Of a stretch of DNA of 64,000 nucleotides, positions 53,797 to 61,907 are shown piece after piece. The translations under genes were made by a program, and so were the position numbers. Position 1 is the stretch's first letter; every line of letters begins with the position of its first letter. Source of the DNA: BACL11 sp945865535 (GTDB lineage Bacteria; Bacteroidota; Bacteroidia; Flavobacteriales; BACL11); contig CANNBA010000011.1 of assembly GCA_947502765.1 (NCBI GenBank), positions 18,876-82,875 of the forward strand. Reading direction: 5' to 3'. The notes under the pieces are model-generated. The model made no database searches. It was not told the DNA's origin and worked only from the letters and a program-made list of their open reading frames with translations.

Positions 53797-54494
53797 GAAG
53801 TTAGCTTTCTAAAATGATCTTCTAAATCAACATTATTTTTCTTGAGATTTGAAATTAGCTTGTCGTCAACAATTTTTCCTTTATTGATGATGACCACTCT
53901 ATTGCACATCTTTTCTACTTCTTGCATGATATGAGTAGAGAGTAAAACTGTTTTTTCTTTTCCTACTTCTTTTATCAAATTTCTTATTTCAACTAACTGA
54001 TTAGGATCTAAGCCGGTAGTTGGTTCGTCCAAAATTAAGATTTCGGGATTATGAATGAGCGCAGCAGCAAGCCCTACTCTTTGCTTAAATCCTTTTGAGA
54101 GTTCTCCTATTTTTTTATGCTGTTCAGGGCTTAATCCTGTTTGTTGTATAATTTCCGCAATACGATTTTTAAGATTTCCAACTTTATAAATACCTCCTAC
54201 AAAGTTGAGGTATTCTTTAATATACATATCTAAATAGAGTGGATTTTGTTCAGGAAGGTAGCCAATTTTTGCTTTTACTAAAAGATTATTTTCTAGTGTA
54301 TCTAAATCACAGACTTTTATCTTTCCACTATCTTGTTCTAAATAGCAACAAATAATTTTCATCAGTGTAGATTTCCCAGCTCCATTTGGGCCTAAAAAAC
54401 CAACTATCTCTCCTTTTTTTAAGCAAAAGGAAACATTCGTGAGTGCTTGTTGTTTTGCGTAAGATTTATTTAATTTTTCAATAGTGATTGACAT
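53793..54494 (-). CDS. gldA: ABC transporter ATP-binding protein, GldA-like
   Basis: A 233-residue ATPase with Walker A 'GPNGAGKST' (about 34-42), signature 'LSKGFKQRVGLA' and Walker B 'ILILDEPTTGLDP' followed by the H-loop 'STHIMQEV'. Sequence is closest in style to GldA, the ATPase of the GldAFG transporter linked to gliding, but it stops at 'LEDHFRKLTS', about 60 residues short of Flavobacterium GldA. gldF and gldG are not adjacent. The name is therefore tentative; a general ABC-2 type ATPase is the alternative. A TATATTTG box lies four bases before the ATG. Confidence 0.65.
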   Translation of the reverse strand: MSITIEKLNKSYAKQQALTNVSFCLKKGEIVGFLGPNGAGKSTLMKIICCYLEQDSGKIKVCDLDTLENNLLVKAKIGYLPEQNPLYLDMYIKEYLNFVGGIYKVGNLKNRIAEIIQQTGLSPEQHKKIGELSKGFKQRVGLAAALIHNPEILILDEPTTGLDPNQLVEIRNLIKEVGKEKTVLLSTHIMQEVEKMCNRVVIINKGKIVDDKLISNLKKNNVDLEDHFRKLTS

Positions 54495-54498
54495 GTGG

Positions 54499-54506
54499 CA
54501 AATATA
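54499..54506 (-). promoter_or_regulatory. gldA-like gene promoter -7 box abutting the start codon
   Basis: TATATTTG on the minus strand ends four bases before the ATG at 54494. A TTG (minus strand, 54530-54532) lies 23 bases upstream and overlaps the rsgA promoter. Confidence 0.6.
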
Positions 54507-54521
54507 AGTAATTTATAATCG

Positions 54522-54529
54522 TATTTTTG
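54522..54529 (+). promoter_or_regulatory. rsgA promoter -7 box abutting the start codon
   Basis: TATTTTTG ends five bases before the rsgA ATG at 54535. Together with the gldA-like promoter it fills a 40-base gap between two divergent start codons. Confidence 0.6.
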
Positions 54530-54534
54530 CAACA

Positions 54535-55461
54535 ATGAATGGAATCGTAATTAAGACTACAGGCAAGTACTATAGCGTAAAAACGGATACTCATGAAATT
54601 GTGCAATGTGGTTTAAAAGGAAAATTCCGAATTGCAGGTATTAAAAGCACCAATCCAATTGTAGTTGGAGATAAAGTAGAGCTAGAGCAACAGTCCGAAC
54701 TATGGATGATTGTAAAACTACATGAAAGAAAAAATCACATTTTAAGAAAATCGGTAAACTTATCCAAGCAAACACATATCATTGGGGCTAATATCGATCA
54801 AGCTATTTTGATGATTACTTTAGATAGTCCTATGACCACAACAGGTTTTATTGATAGGTTTTTAGTGGCGGCAAATGCTTATGGCATAACTGTTATTTTG
54901 CTGTTTAATAAAATTGATTTATTAAAGGATAAATTGAAATTAGAACAAGAAAATCTACAAAAAGTTTATGAAAAAATTGGCTATAAGTGTTTCGCACTTT
55001 CAGTAATTAATGATGATTTATCACTAATAAAGGCGTTGATGAAAAATAAGGTTAATATAATATCTGGTCATTCTGGAGTAGGCAAATCTACTTTGATAAA
55101 TAAGTTGCAGCCTAATTTAAATATCAATACTAAAGAAATTTCCGATACCCATAAACAAGGCCAACACACTACTACTTTTTCTGAGTTACATGAGTTAGAT
55201 TTTGGAGCTTCTATTATTGATACTCCTGGTATTAGAGGATTTGGTTTAGTAGAATTACAACCAAGTGAAATTGGCAATTATTTTCCAGAGTTTTTTGCTT
55301 TGAAAACAGCTTGTAAGTTTCATAACTGTATTCATAAAAATGAGCCTAATTGTGCAGTAAAAATTGACTTAGAAAAAGGAGAGATTGCCGAGAGTCGGTA
55401 CAAGAATTATTTAAATATGCTAGTAGAAGAAGAGGATCATTTCAGAAGCAATGATTATTAA
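54535..55461 (+). CDS. rsgA: Ribosome small-subunit-dependent GTPase A
   Basis: A circularly permuted GTPase that acts in late 30S assembly. 308 residues: N-terminal OB-fold, G4 'LLFNKIDL' before G1 'SGHSGVGKSTL', then G3 'DTPGIRGFGL', and the C-terminal zinc site 'CKFHNCIHKNEPNC'. dtd starts directly after the stop with no gap, so they form an operon. Confidence 0.97.
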   Translation: MNGIVIKTTGKYYSVKTDTHEIVQCGLKGKFRIAGIKSTNPIVVGDKVELEQQSELWMIVKLHERKNHILRKSVNLSKQTHIIGANIDQAILMITLDSPMTTTGFIDRFLVAANAYGITVILLFNKIDLLKDKLKLEQENLQKVYEKIGYKCFALSVINDDLSLIKALMKNKVNIISGHSGVGKSTLINKLQPNLNINTKEISDTHKQGQHTTTFSELHELDFGASIIDTPGIRGFGLVELQPSEIGNYFPEFFALKTACKFHNCIHKNEPNCAVKIDLEKGEIAESRYKNYLNMLVEEEDHFRSNDY

Positions 55462-55914
55462 ATGAGAGCTGTAATTCAAAGAGTAAGTGAGGCCTCTGTG
55501 TCCATTGAAAATACCATGGTCTCAAAAATAAATTTTGGACTATTAATCTTTTTAGGGATTGAAATTGAAGACACCAAAGAAGATTCTTTATGGCTTGCTA
55601 ATAAAATTGTACAACTTAGAATTTTCTCTGATTCTGAGGCAAAAATGAATAATTCGCTTTTAGATATAGATGGAGAGGTAATTGTGGTGAGTCAGTTTAC
55701 TCTACACGCAAAAACCAAGAAAGGGAACAGACCTTCTTATATAAATGCTGCAAGGCCAGAACAAGCAATTCCTCTGTATGAGCAATTTAAAAAGGATTTA
55801 TCAAAGTTAATTTCTAAACAGGTTTTTTCAGGAGAGTTTGGTGCAGCTATGAAAGTTAATTTAACAAATGAGGGTCCTGTTACTATAATTATAGATACTA
55901 AAAATAAGGAGTAA
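55462..55914 (+). CDS. dtd: D-aminoacyl-tRNA deacylase
   Basis: Removes D-amino acids from tRNA. Length (150) is normal. The 'SQFTLHAKTKKGNRPSY' block and cross-subunit 'GEFGAAMKVNLTNEGPVTI' (in part) match DTD; the usual Gly-cisPro pair appears as 'NEGPVT'. It is coupled to rsgA and ends with no gap against the convergent YiiX-like gene. Confidence 0.96.
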   Translation: MRAVIQRVSEASVSIENTMVSKINFGLLIFLGIEIEDTKEDSLWLANKIVQLRIFSDSEAKMNNSLLDIDGEVIVVSQFTLHAKTKKGNRPSYINAARPEQAIPLYEQFKKDLSKLISKQVFSGEFGAAMKVNLTNEGPVTIIIDTKNKE

Positions 55915-56556
55915 TTATTTTTTCATTCCATCAGGAATTCCATAGATGTGCACGATTTCTATTTTTTTTGAAAGCGACATAATTCCAGGGTTTATTCCTA
56001 ATTCATTTTGAGGAATTTTAACTCCAAGTTCTGCATAATAGGCTTTCCATGTTTGTAGCGTGTCACCACTATCTGGATGTAAAAAAGTCATAGGTTGTAA
56101 TTGAAAAATAGTGTCTTTTGAAAAAGCTTCATAAAGTAATTCAGAACAGTAATAACTGTTATTATTCATAATAAAAATACCATCATAATCTGCTCCAATT
56201 TTTTTATAAACAAATTCAACGGCTTTTGGTATAGTTTTTTTATATTCTTTTTTTAATCTTCCAACAATTACTTTTGGATTTCCATCTTTATCTTTTGATC
56301 TGCTTAGGAAATCTTCTAGTTCTGTAAGTATTACCTTTGGAGGAATTGCCTCCAAAACTTTTAATTTTCCATCATCCGAAACAATAAATCCGATATGTGA
56401 AAAATTTGCGTCATTATATCCAGGAGTTACTAATTCTATCGCATCACAAAGCGCAGAGGAATCTAAATCCTGAAACAATAAATCTCCCTCTTGCAACTGA
56501 AAATTACTCGCGCAAGAAGATTGTAAAATAAATAAGAGATAAATGTATTTTTTCAT
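55915..56556 (-). CDS. YiiX/YebB-like papain-fold hydrolase, lipoprotein
   Basis: A 213-residue protein with a short lipoprotein signal ('LFILQSSC', Cys at about 15) and a permuted NlpC/P60-like fold. 'LQEGDLLFQDLDSS', 'NFSHIGFIV' (His) and 'YYCSELLYEAF' (catalytic Cys) are the family's key segments. Relatives are amidases or lipid hydrolases; the substrate is unknown. A promoter box TATATTTG lies four bases before its ATG, directly joined to the atpC terminator. Confidence 0.85.
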   Translation of the reverse strand: MKKYIYLLFILQSSCASNFQLQEGDLLFQDLDSSALCDAIELVTPGYNDANFSHIGFIVSDDGKLKVLEAIPPKVILTELEDFLSRSKDKDGNPKVIVGRLKKEYKKTIPKAVEFVYKKIGADYDGIFIMNNNSYYCSELLYEAFSKDTIFQLQPMTFLHPDSGDTLQTWKAYYAELGVKIPQNELGINPGIMSLSKKIEIVHIYGIPDGMKK

Positions 56557-56560
56557 TTGT

Positions 56561-56568
56561 CAAATATA
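56561..56568 (-). promoter_or_regulatory. Promoter -7 box of the YiiX-like gene, fused to the atpC terminator
   Basis: TATATTTG on the minus strand follows the terminator's T-tract without a gap and ends four bases before the ATG at 56556. Confidence 0.6.
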
Positions 56569-56600
56569 AAAAAAAGAGGACCAATTATGATCCCCTTTTT
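56567..56600 (-). terminator. atpDC terminator
   Basis: On the minus strand AAAAAGGGGA pairs with TCCTCTTTTT (one A-C mismatch) around a 10-base loop and ends in eight T's, 22 bases past the atpC stop. Confidence 0.82.
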
Positions 56601-56621
56601 GAGTTTTTAGTCATTTAAAAA

Positions 56622-56858
56622 TTAGTCTGCCAGAACAATAATCTTATTGTTTTGCATTTCAATTACACCGCCATTAATGTCAAATTTTTTAGTATTTTTA
56701 TCAGTAGTAATTATTCGTATTTCTCCTTTTCCAAGAGTAGAAATGATTGGTGCATGATTGTTAAGTATTTCAAATCCTCCATTTATACCCGGAAATTGAA
56801 CTGATGTTACCTCTCCACTAAACACTTGCTTCTCAGGGGTAATAATTTCTAATATCAT
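56622..56858 (-). CDS. atpC: F1Fo ATP synthase epsilon subunit, short form
   Basis: 78 residues covering only the N-terminal beta-sandwich of epsilon ('IITPEKQVFSGEV', 'GINGGFEILNNHAPIISTLGKGEI' in part, 'GGVIEMQNNKIIVLAD'). The C-terminal helical hairpin that inhibits ATP hydrolysis in E. coli is absent; this short form is usual in Bacteroidota. It follows atpD by seven bases and is closed by a terminator, so atpDC stand apart from the remaining atp genes, which are not in the window. Confidence 0.95.
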   Translation of the reverse strand: MILEIITPEKQVFSGEVTSVQFPGINGGFEILNNHAPIISTLGKGEIRIITTDKNTKKFDINGGVIEMQNNKIIVLAD

Positions 56859-56865
56859 GGTTTTT

Positions 56866-58374
56866 TTATTTAACGTCAGCTAACATTTTTTCACCTTTCT
56901 CAATGGCTTCTTCAATAGAACCAACTAAGTTAAATGCAGCTTCAGGATATTGATCCACTTTTCCATCCATAATCATGTTGAATCCTTTAATAGTGTCTTG
57001 AATATCTACAAGCACACCTTTAAGTCCAGTAAATTGCTCCGCAACATGGAAAGGTTGAGATAAGAATCTTTGGACTCTTCTAGCTCTATGTACCGCTAAC
57101 TTATCTTCATCCGACAATTCATCCATACCCAAAATTGCAATAATATCTTGCAATTCTTTATATCTCTGTAATAGCTCTTTTACATCTTGTGCACATTTGT
57201 AATGCTCAGATCCTACAATATCTTCAGTTAAGATTCTTGATGTAGAATCTAATGGATCTACGGCAGGATAAATACCTAATTCGGCAATTTTTCTTGAGAG
57301 TACAGTTGTTGCGTCTAAGTGAGCAAATGTTGTAGCAGGAGCAGGGTCTGTTAAATCATCTGCTGGAACATAAACCGCTTGTACAGAGGTAATTGAACCA
57401 TTTTTAGTTGAAGTAATACGCTCTTGCATGGTTCCCATCTCAGTGGCTAATGTTGGTTGGTACCCTACTGCTGATGGCATACGACCAAGTAGTGCCGATA
57501 CTTCTGATCCTGCTTGGGTAAATCGGAAAATATTGTCAACAAAGAAAAGCACGTCTTTTCCTTTTCCTTCGCCATCTCCATCTCTAAAATATTCAGCAAT
57601 TGTAAGTCCTGATAATGCAACTCTTGCTCTTGCTCCAGGAGGCTCATTCATTTGTCCGAAAACAAAGGTTGCTTTAGAATCCCCCATTTTTGCTCTATCC
57701 ACTTTCGATAAATCCCATCCTCCCTGTTCCATAGAGTGGTTAAATTCTTTTCCGTAATTAATAATTCCAGACTCTAGCATTTCTCTCATAAGGTCATTTC
57801 CTTCTCTAGTTCTTTCTCCAACTCCAGCAAATACCGATAAACCACCATGACCTTTAGCAATATTGTTAATTAACTCTTGTATAAGTACTGTTTTTCCTAC
57901 ACCAGCTCCTCCAAATAAACCAATTTTTCCTCCTTTTGCATAAGGCTCAATTAAGTCAATTACTTTTATTCCTGTAAATAAAACCTCTGTTGCTGTTGAT
58001 AAGTCTTCAAATTTTGGTGGATCTCTATGAATTGGTAATCCAGAAGTTTTGTCTAGATTTTCCATGCCATCAATAGCGTCTCCAATCACATTAAAAACCC
58101 TTCCTTTGATATGTTCTCCAGTAGGCATTTTAATAGGCGCACCAGTAGCTACAACTTGAGTGCCTCTACTAATACCATCTGTTGTTTCCATGGAAATAGT
58201 TCTTATAGTATCTTCACCAATATGTTGTTGGCATTCTAAAATTAATTTACTTCCATTTTCTCTAGTAATTTCTAATGAATCATAGATATCTGGTAATCCT
58301 AATTCATTGTTGTCGAATGTTACATCAACTACAGGTCCAATAATTTGCGATACTCTTCCGGTGTGTTTTGACAT
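56866..58374 (-). CDS. atpD: F1Fo ATP synthase beta subunit
   Basis: Catalytic subunit of ATP synthase, 502 residues. P-loop 'GGAGVGKTVLI', 'GERTREGNDL' with the catalytic Glu, 'ALSGLTIAEYFRD', 'LLFFVDNIFRFTQAG'-type Walker B (here 'VLFFVDNIFRFTQAG') and 'GRMPSAVGYQPTLATEMG' are all intact. A promoter box lies at 58422-58429. Confidence 0.98.
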   Translation of the reverse strand: MSKHTGRVSQIIGPVVDVTFDNNELGLPDIYDSLEITRENGSKLILECQQHIGEDTIRTISMETTDGISRGTQVVATGAPIKMPTGEHIKGRVFNVIGDAIDGMENLDKTSGLPIHRDPPKFEDLSTATEVLFTGIKVIDLIEPYAKGGKIGLFGGAGVGKTVLIQELINNIAKGHGGLSVFAGVGERTREGNDLMREMLESGIINYGKEFNHSMEQGGWDLSKVDRAKMGDSKATFVFGQMNEPPGARARVALSGLTIAEYFRDGDGEGKGKDVLFFVDNIFRFTQAGSEVSALLGRMPSAVGYQPTLATEMGTMQERITSTKNGSITSVQAVYVPADDLTDPAPATTFAHLDATTVLSRKIAELGIYPAVDPLDSTSRILTEDIVGSEHYKCAQDVKELLQRYKELQDIIAILGMDELSDEDKLAVHRARRVQRFLSQPFHVAEQFTGLKGVLVDIQDTIKGFNMIMDGKVDQYPEAAFNLVGSIEEAIEKGEKMLADVK

Positions 58375-58421
58375 TTTTTATTTCTTTTTAAAGTCGTTAA
58401 AATCTTTGTTTAAATCGAGCG

Positions 58422-58429
58422 CAAACTTA
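58422..58429 (-). promoter_or_regulatory. atpD promoter -7 box
   Basis: TAAGTTTG on the minus strand fits TAnnTTTG; leader of about 40 bases. No matching TTG was found. Confidence 0.5.
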
Positions 58430-58478
58430 CTATTTTTAAATTGTTCTGTGTTAATAAATAAGGGTTTAAATTAATTGT

Positions 58479-58486
58479 TAATTTTG
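58479..58486 (+). promoter_or_regulatory. ribF promoter -7 box
   Basis: TAATTTTG fits TAnnTTTG; leader of about 30 bases to the GTG start of ribF at 58524. Confidence 0.5.
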
Positions 58487-58523
58487 AACACTTTTTCAAC
58501 ATAAGAAAATAGATTAAAGTTAA

Positions 58524-59459
58524 GTGAGAATATTCCATTCTATTGAGGATTTTCCCTCAGATGTAAACACTATAGTTACTATTGGAACTTTTGATGGCGT
58601 GCATAAGGGGCATCAAATAATCATTAATCGTATAAATGAGATTGCAAAAAAACAAGCACTGGAGAGTGTTGTGTTGACATTCGATCCTCATCCCAGACAT
58701 GTTATTTATCCTGATGATCAAGAGTTAAGATTGATTCATACACTTGAAGAAAAAATAGAAGCATTAAGTAAGACTGGTGTGCAAAATTTAGTACTTCATA
58801 AATTTACAAAAGAATTTTCAAGAACAGAATCGGTTAATTTCATTAGAGATTTTTTAGTAACTAAACTTAACATGAAGTATATGGTGGTTGGTTTTGATCA
58901 TCATTTTGGTAAAAATAGGCAAGGAACATTTGACAATTTAATAGAATTATCAGATGCGTATGGTTTTAAAATAGAAAAAATTAAACCTCAGAATATAGGG
59001 GAAGTTACTATTAGTTCTACTAAAATTAGGAATGCAATTTTGGAGGGTGATTGCAAGAAAGCAAATGCTTATTTGTCTGCTAATTTTTCTATTACCGGAA
59101 AAGTCGTTCAAGGAAATAAAATTGGAAGTAGCATTGGCTACCCAACTGCTAACATAGAAATAGAAAATCAGTGGAAAATTCTTCCTAAAAATGGCGTTTA
59201 TGCAGTTAAAATAGCACTTAAGAATCAGGAGTATTTTGGAATGTTAAATTTAGGAAATCGCCCCTCTATTTCAGATGATTCTTTTGCGATTGAAGTTCAT
59301 CTTTTTGATTTTAACGCTACTATATATAATGAAGAATTAAAAATTGAGTTTATTCAAAGGATTAGAGATGAGCAGCAATTTTCTGATTTAGAAAAATTGA
59401 AATCTCAACTTAAAATTGATGCAATAAATTGCAAGCAGATTTTTAATTTATCAAGCTAG
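58524..59459 (+). CDS. ribF: Bifunctional riboflavin kinase/FAD synthetase
   Basis: Makes FMN and FAD from riboflavin. 311 residues with an N-terminal nucleotidyltransferase domain ('TIGTFDGVHKGHQ', 'TFDPHPRHV', 'VVGFDHHFGKNRQG', 'ISSTKIRNAILEG') and a C-terminal flavokinase domain ('GKVVQGNKIGSSIGYPTANI' in part, 'NLGNRPSI'). The start is GTG at 58524; no ATG is available at the conserved N-terminus. Confidence 0.96.
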   Translation: MRIFHSIEDFPSDVNTIVTIGTFDGVHKGHQIIINRINEIAKKQALESVVLTFDPHPRHVIYPDDQELRLIHTLEEKIEALSKTGVQNLVLHKFTKEFSRTESVNFIRDFLVTKLNMKYMVVGFDHHFGKNRQGTFDNLIELSDAYGFKIEKIKPQNIGEVTISSTKIRNAILEGDCKKANAYLSANFSITGKVVQGNKIGSSIGYPTANIEIENQWKILPKNGVYAVKIALKNQEYFGMLNLGNRPSISDDSFAIEVHLFDFNATIYNEELKIEFIQRIRDEQQFSDLEKLKSQLKIDAINCKQIFNLSS

Positions 59460-59488
59460 CTGATTTGTTAAATTAAGATCAAATTTTA

Positions 59489-61768
59489 TCAAGCTAATAT
59501 TTCTAATTTGGCGAATTTTAACAAGAGTTGTTTCTGGCCAATTCCAGTAAAAAATACAGTCGCTTTTTTGTCGCTTCCTTGGCCAGAGATGTGGAGCACT
59601 TTTCCTTCTCCAAATCTACTGTGTTTTACTTGCATTCCGTTTGTGATTTTGCTTAAATCACTTTCATTAATACTGATGTTTTTAGCTCTATTAATGTTAG
59701 TTAAATTTTTGGGTGCAACAAATTTTTGAGTAATTGGACTGGATTCCTTTTTTTGGTATTTTATTTTAGCATAAATTTCATGTGGGCGATAATCTTTCTT
59801 AGGCAATGAAAGTTCTTGTTTTTCAAGACAACTATTATCTAATTCACTAATAAATCGGCTCGGCTGACAATCGGTAAATTGTCCCCATTTAAATCGTGTT
59901 GCTGCAAAAGAGAGAAAGAGTCTTTTTTCAGCTCTAGTAATTGCAACATAAAAGAGTCTTCTTTCTTCTTCAAGGTTCTCTTGACTCTCTCCAATCATCA
60001 TGCTCGGAAAAAGATTTTCTTCTAATCCCACAACAAAAACATAAGGAAATTCCAATCCTTTTGCAGCATGAACGGTCATTAAGGTAACTTTATTAAAGTC
60101 ATCTTTTGTTTCCTTATCTTGATCGGTTAATAGGGCAACATCTTGCATAAAATCAGGCAATTTATTGAGTCCTTTTTCTGCGCTTTCGCTAAAATCTTTT
60201 ATTCCGTTTAAGAGTTCCTGAATATTCTCAAATCTACTCACTCCTTCAGGAGATTTATCAGTGTATAAGTCGTTAAAAAGTCCTGTCTGTTTTGCAATTT
60301 CTTCTGCTACGGTGTAGGCATCTTTTTGTTTGGCGTTAATGATGAAACTATTTATCATTACAATAAATTCTTTGAGTTTTTTTTCAGCTCCTTTATTGAT
60401 ATTTATTGCTAACTCCTCAAGATGATTTATAACTTTCCAAATAGATTTGTTATGTGTATTTGCAAAAATGGTTAGCGTTTGAATTGTAGTTGCTCCAATA
60501 CCTCTTGTAGGATAGTTTATAATTCGTTTAAAAGCCTCTTCATCATTTGGATTTATAGCAAGGCGATAATATGCCAATAAATCTTTTATTTCTTTTCTTT
60601 GATAAAAAGACAATCCTCCATAGATTTTATAAGGGATATTTCTTTTTCTAAGTGATTCCTCAAGGGCTCTTGATTGAGCGTTTGTTCGGTATAAAATTGC
60701 AAAATCTTTATGATGGGCCTGATTTCGCATTTGAATATCAGAAATGGTATTGGCAACTAATCTCCCCTCATCATTATCTGAGCCTGTTTTTACAACAATT
60801 ATTTTTTCTCCTGTTGCATTTTCTGTCCAAACAATCTTTTCAATTTGTTTTTCATTGTGCTTAATAATGCTATTTGCAGCATCAACAATTGTTGAGCTGG
60901 AACGGTAATTCTGTTCTAACTTGTAGGTTTTGAAATCAGGGTAGTCAATTTTGAAATTTAGAATATTCTGAATGTTCGCTCCTCTAAAAGCATAGATGCT
61001 TTGGGCGTCATCACCCACTATGCAAATATTTTCATAAAGTGCAGCTAATTTTTTAATGATTAAATATTGAACATGGTTCGTGTCTTGATATTCGTCAATC
61101 AAGATGTATTTGAATTTTTCTTGATATTTTAACAGTACATCTTTATGATTTTCTAAAAGTTGGTAAGTTTTCAATAATAAATCATCAAAATCCATAGCTG
61201 ATGCTTTTTCGCATCTTTGGGTGTACATTTGATAAATTCTACCAAAATCAGTGCGTTTTGCAATCGTATCTTGCCTGTTTAATTCGGAATGATTTCGGTA
61301 TCCTTCTGGAGTTATGAAATTGTTTTTAAGTGTAGAAATCCTATTTCTAATCATTCCTGGTTTGTAAATATCTTTGTCAAGGTTTAATTCTTTGATGATG
61401 CTACTTACTAAACTTTTGGAGTCATCCGTGTCGTAAATTGTAAAGTTGGGAGGATAGTTTAGTTTTTCAGATTCAAATCGTAGTATTTTTGAAAATACCG
61501 AGTGAAAAGTTCCCATCCATAAGTTTCTTGCGACAGATTCGCCAACAATTTTTTCAATTCTACTCCGCATCTCTTTGGATGCTTTGTTAGTAAAAGTGAG
61601 TGATAGAATATTAAAAGGACTTATGCCTTGTTTTAGAAGATGAACAATGCGGTAGGTAAGCACTCTTGTTTTCCCAGATCCAGCTCCAGCAATAACCATA
61701 AGTGGACCTTTGATGTGAGTTGCCGCTTTTTGTTGTTCCGGATTTAGTTGTTGCAAATAATCTTCCAT
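59489..61768 (-). CDS. UvrD/PcrA-type ATP-dependent DNA helicase
   Basis: A superfamily 1A 3'-5' helicase of 759 residues. Motif I 'VIAGAGSGKTRVLTYRI', Ia 'LSLTFTNKASKEMRSRI', II 'YILIDEYQDTN', III 'CIVGDDAQSIYAFRGA', IV 'LEQNYRSS', V 'VTLMTVHAAKGLEFPYVFV' and VI 'EERRLFYVAITRAEK' are all present. The C-terminal 'MQVKHSRFGEGKVLHISGQG' is the Tudor-like UvrD/PcrA tail. Role is repair and replication restart. A TATTTTTG box at 61786-61793 (minus strand) is its likely promoter. Confidence 0.95.
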   Translation of the reverse strand: MEDYLQQLNPEQQKAATHIKGPLMVIAGAGSGKTRVLTYRIVHLLKQGISPFNILSLTFTNKASKEMRSRIEKIVGESVARNLWMGTFHSVFSKILRFESEKLNYPPNFTIYDTDDSKSLVSSIIKELNLDKDIYKPGMIRNRISTLKNNFITPEGYRNHSELNRQDTIAKRTDFGRIYQMYTQRCEKASAMDFDDLLLKTYQLLENHKDVLLKYQEKFKYILIDEYQDTNHVQYLIIKKLAALYENICIVGDDAQSIYAFRGANIQNILNFKIDYPDFKTYKLEQNYRSSSTIVDAANSIIKHNEKQIEKIVWTENATGEKIIVVKTGSDNDEGRLVANTISDIQMRNQAHHKDFAILYRTNAQSRALEESLRKRNIPYKIYGGLSFYQRKEIKDLLAYYRLAINPNDEEAFKRIINYPTRGIGATTIQTLTIFANTHNKSIWKVINHLEELAININKGAEKKLKEFIVMINSFIINAKQKDAYTVAEEIAKQTGLFNDLYTDKSPEGVSRFENIQELLNGIKDFSESAEKGLNKLPDFMQDVALLTDQDKETKDDFNKVTLMTVHAAKGLEFPYVFVVGLEENLFPSMMIGESQENLEEERRLFYVAITRAEKRLFLSFAATRFKWGQFTDCQPSRFISELDNSCLEKQELSLPKKDYRPHEIYAKIKYQKKESSPITQKFVAPKNLTNINRAKNISINESDLSKITNGMQVKHSRFGEGKVLHISGQGSDKKATVFFTGIGQKQLLLKFAKLEILA

Positions 61769-61785
61769 TGGACATTTTAGAATTA

Positions 61786-61793
61786 CAAAAATA
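61786..61793 (-). promoter_or_regulatory. Helicase gene promoter -7 box
   Basis: TATTTTTG on the minus strand, 17 bases before the helicase ATG at 61768. Confidence 0.5.
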
Positions 61794-61884
61794 AAAATAA
61801 AGCTTGTTTAGAATTTGTTAATGTCATAATTTTTTACTGCTAAGAATCTGCTATAAAAATGACTGATGTTGTTTATTATTTTTG

Positions 61885-61892
61885 TATTTTTG
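61885..61892 (+). promoter_or_regulatory. Promoter -7 box of the SprB-repeat protein gene
   Basis: TATTTTTG, 15 bases before the ATG at 61908. Upstream TTG candidates are not at good spacing. Confidence 0.5.
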
Positions 61893-61907
61893 TAAAATAC
61901 GAATGTT

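Noticed and set aside
57428..57757. 109-codon open frame on the plus strand inside atpD
   Set aside because: It is antisense to a highly conserved gene and has no promoter or family similarity.
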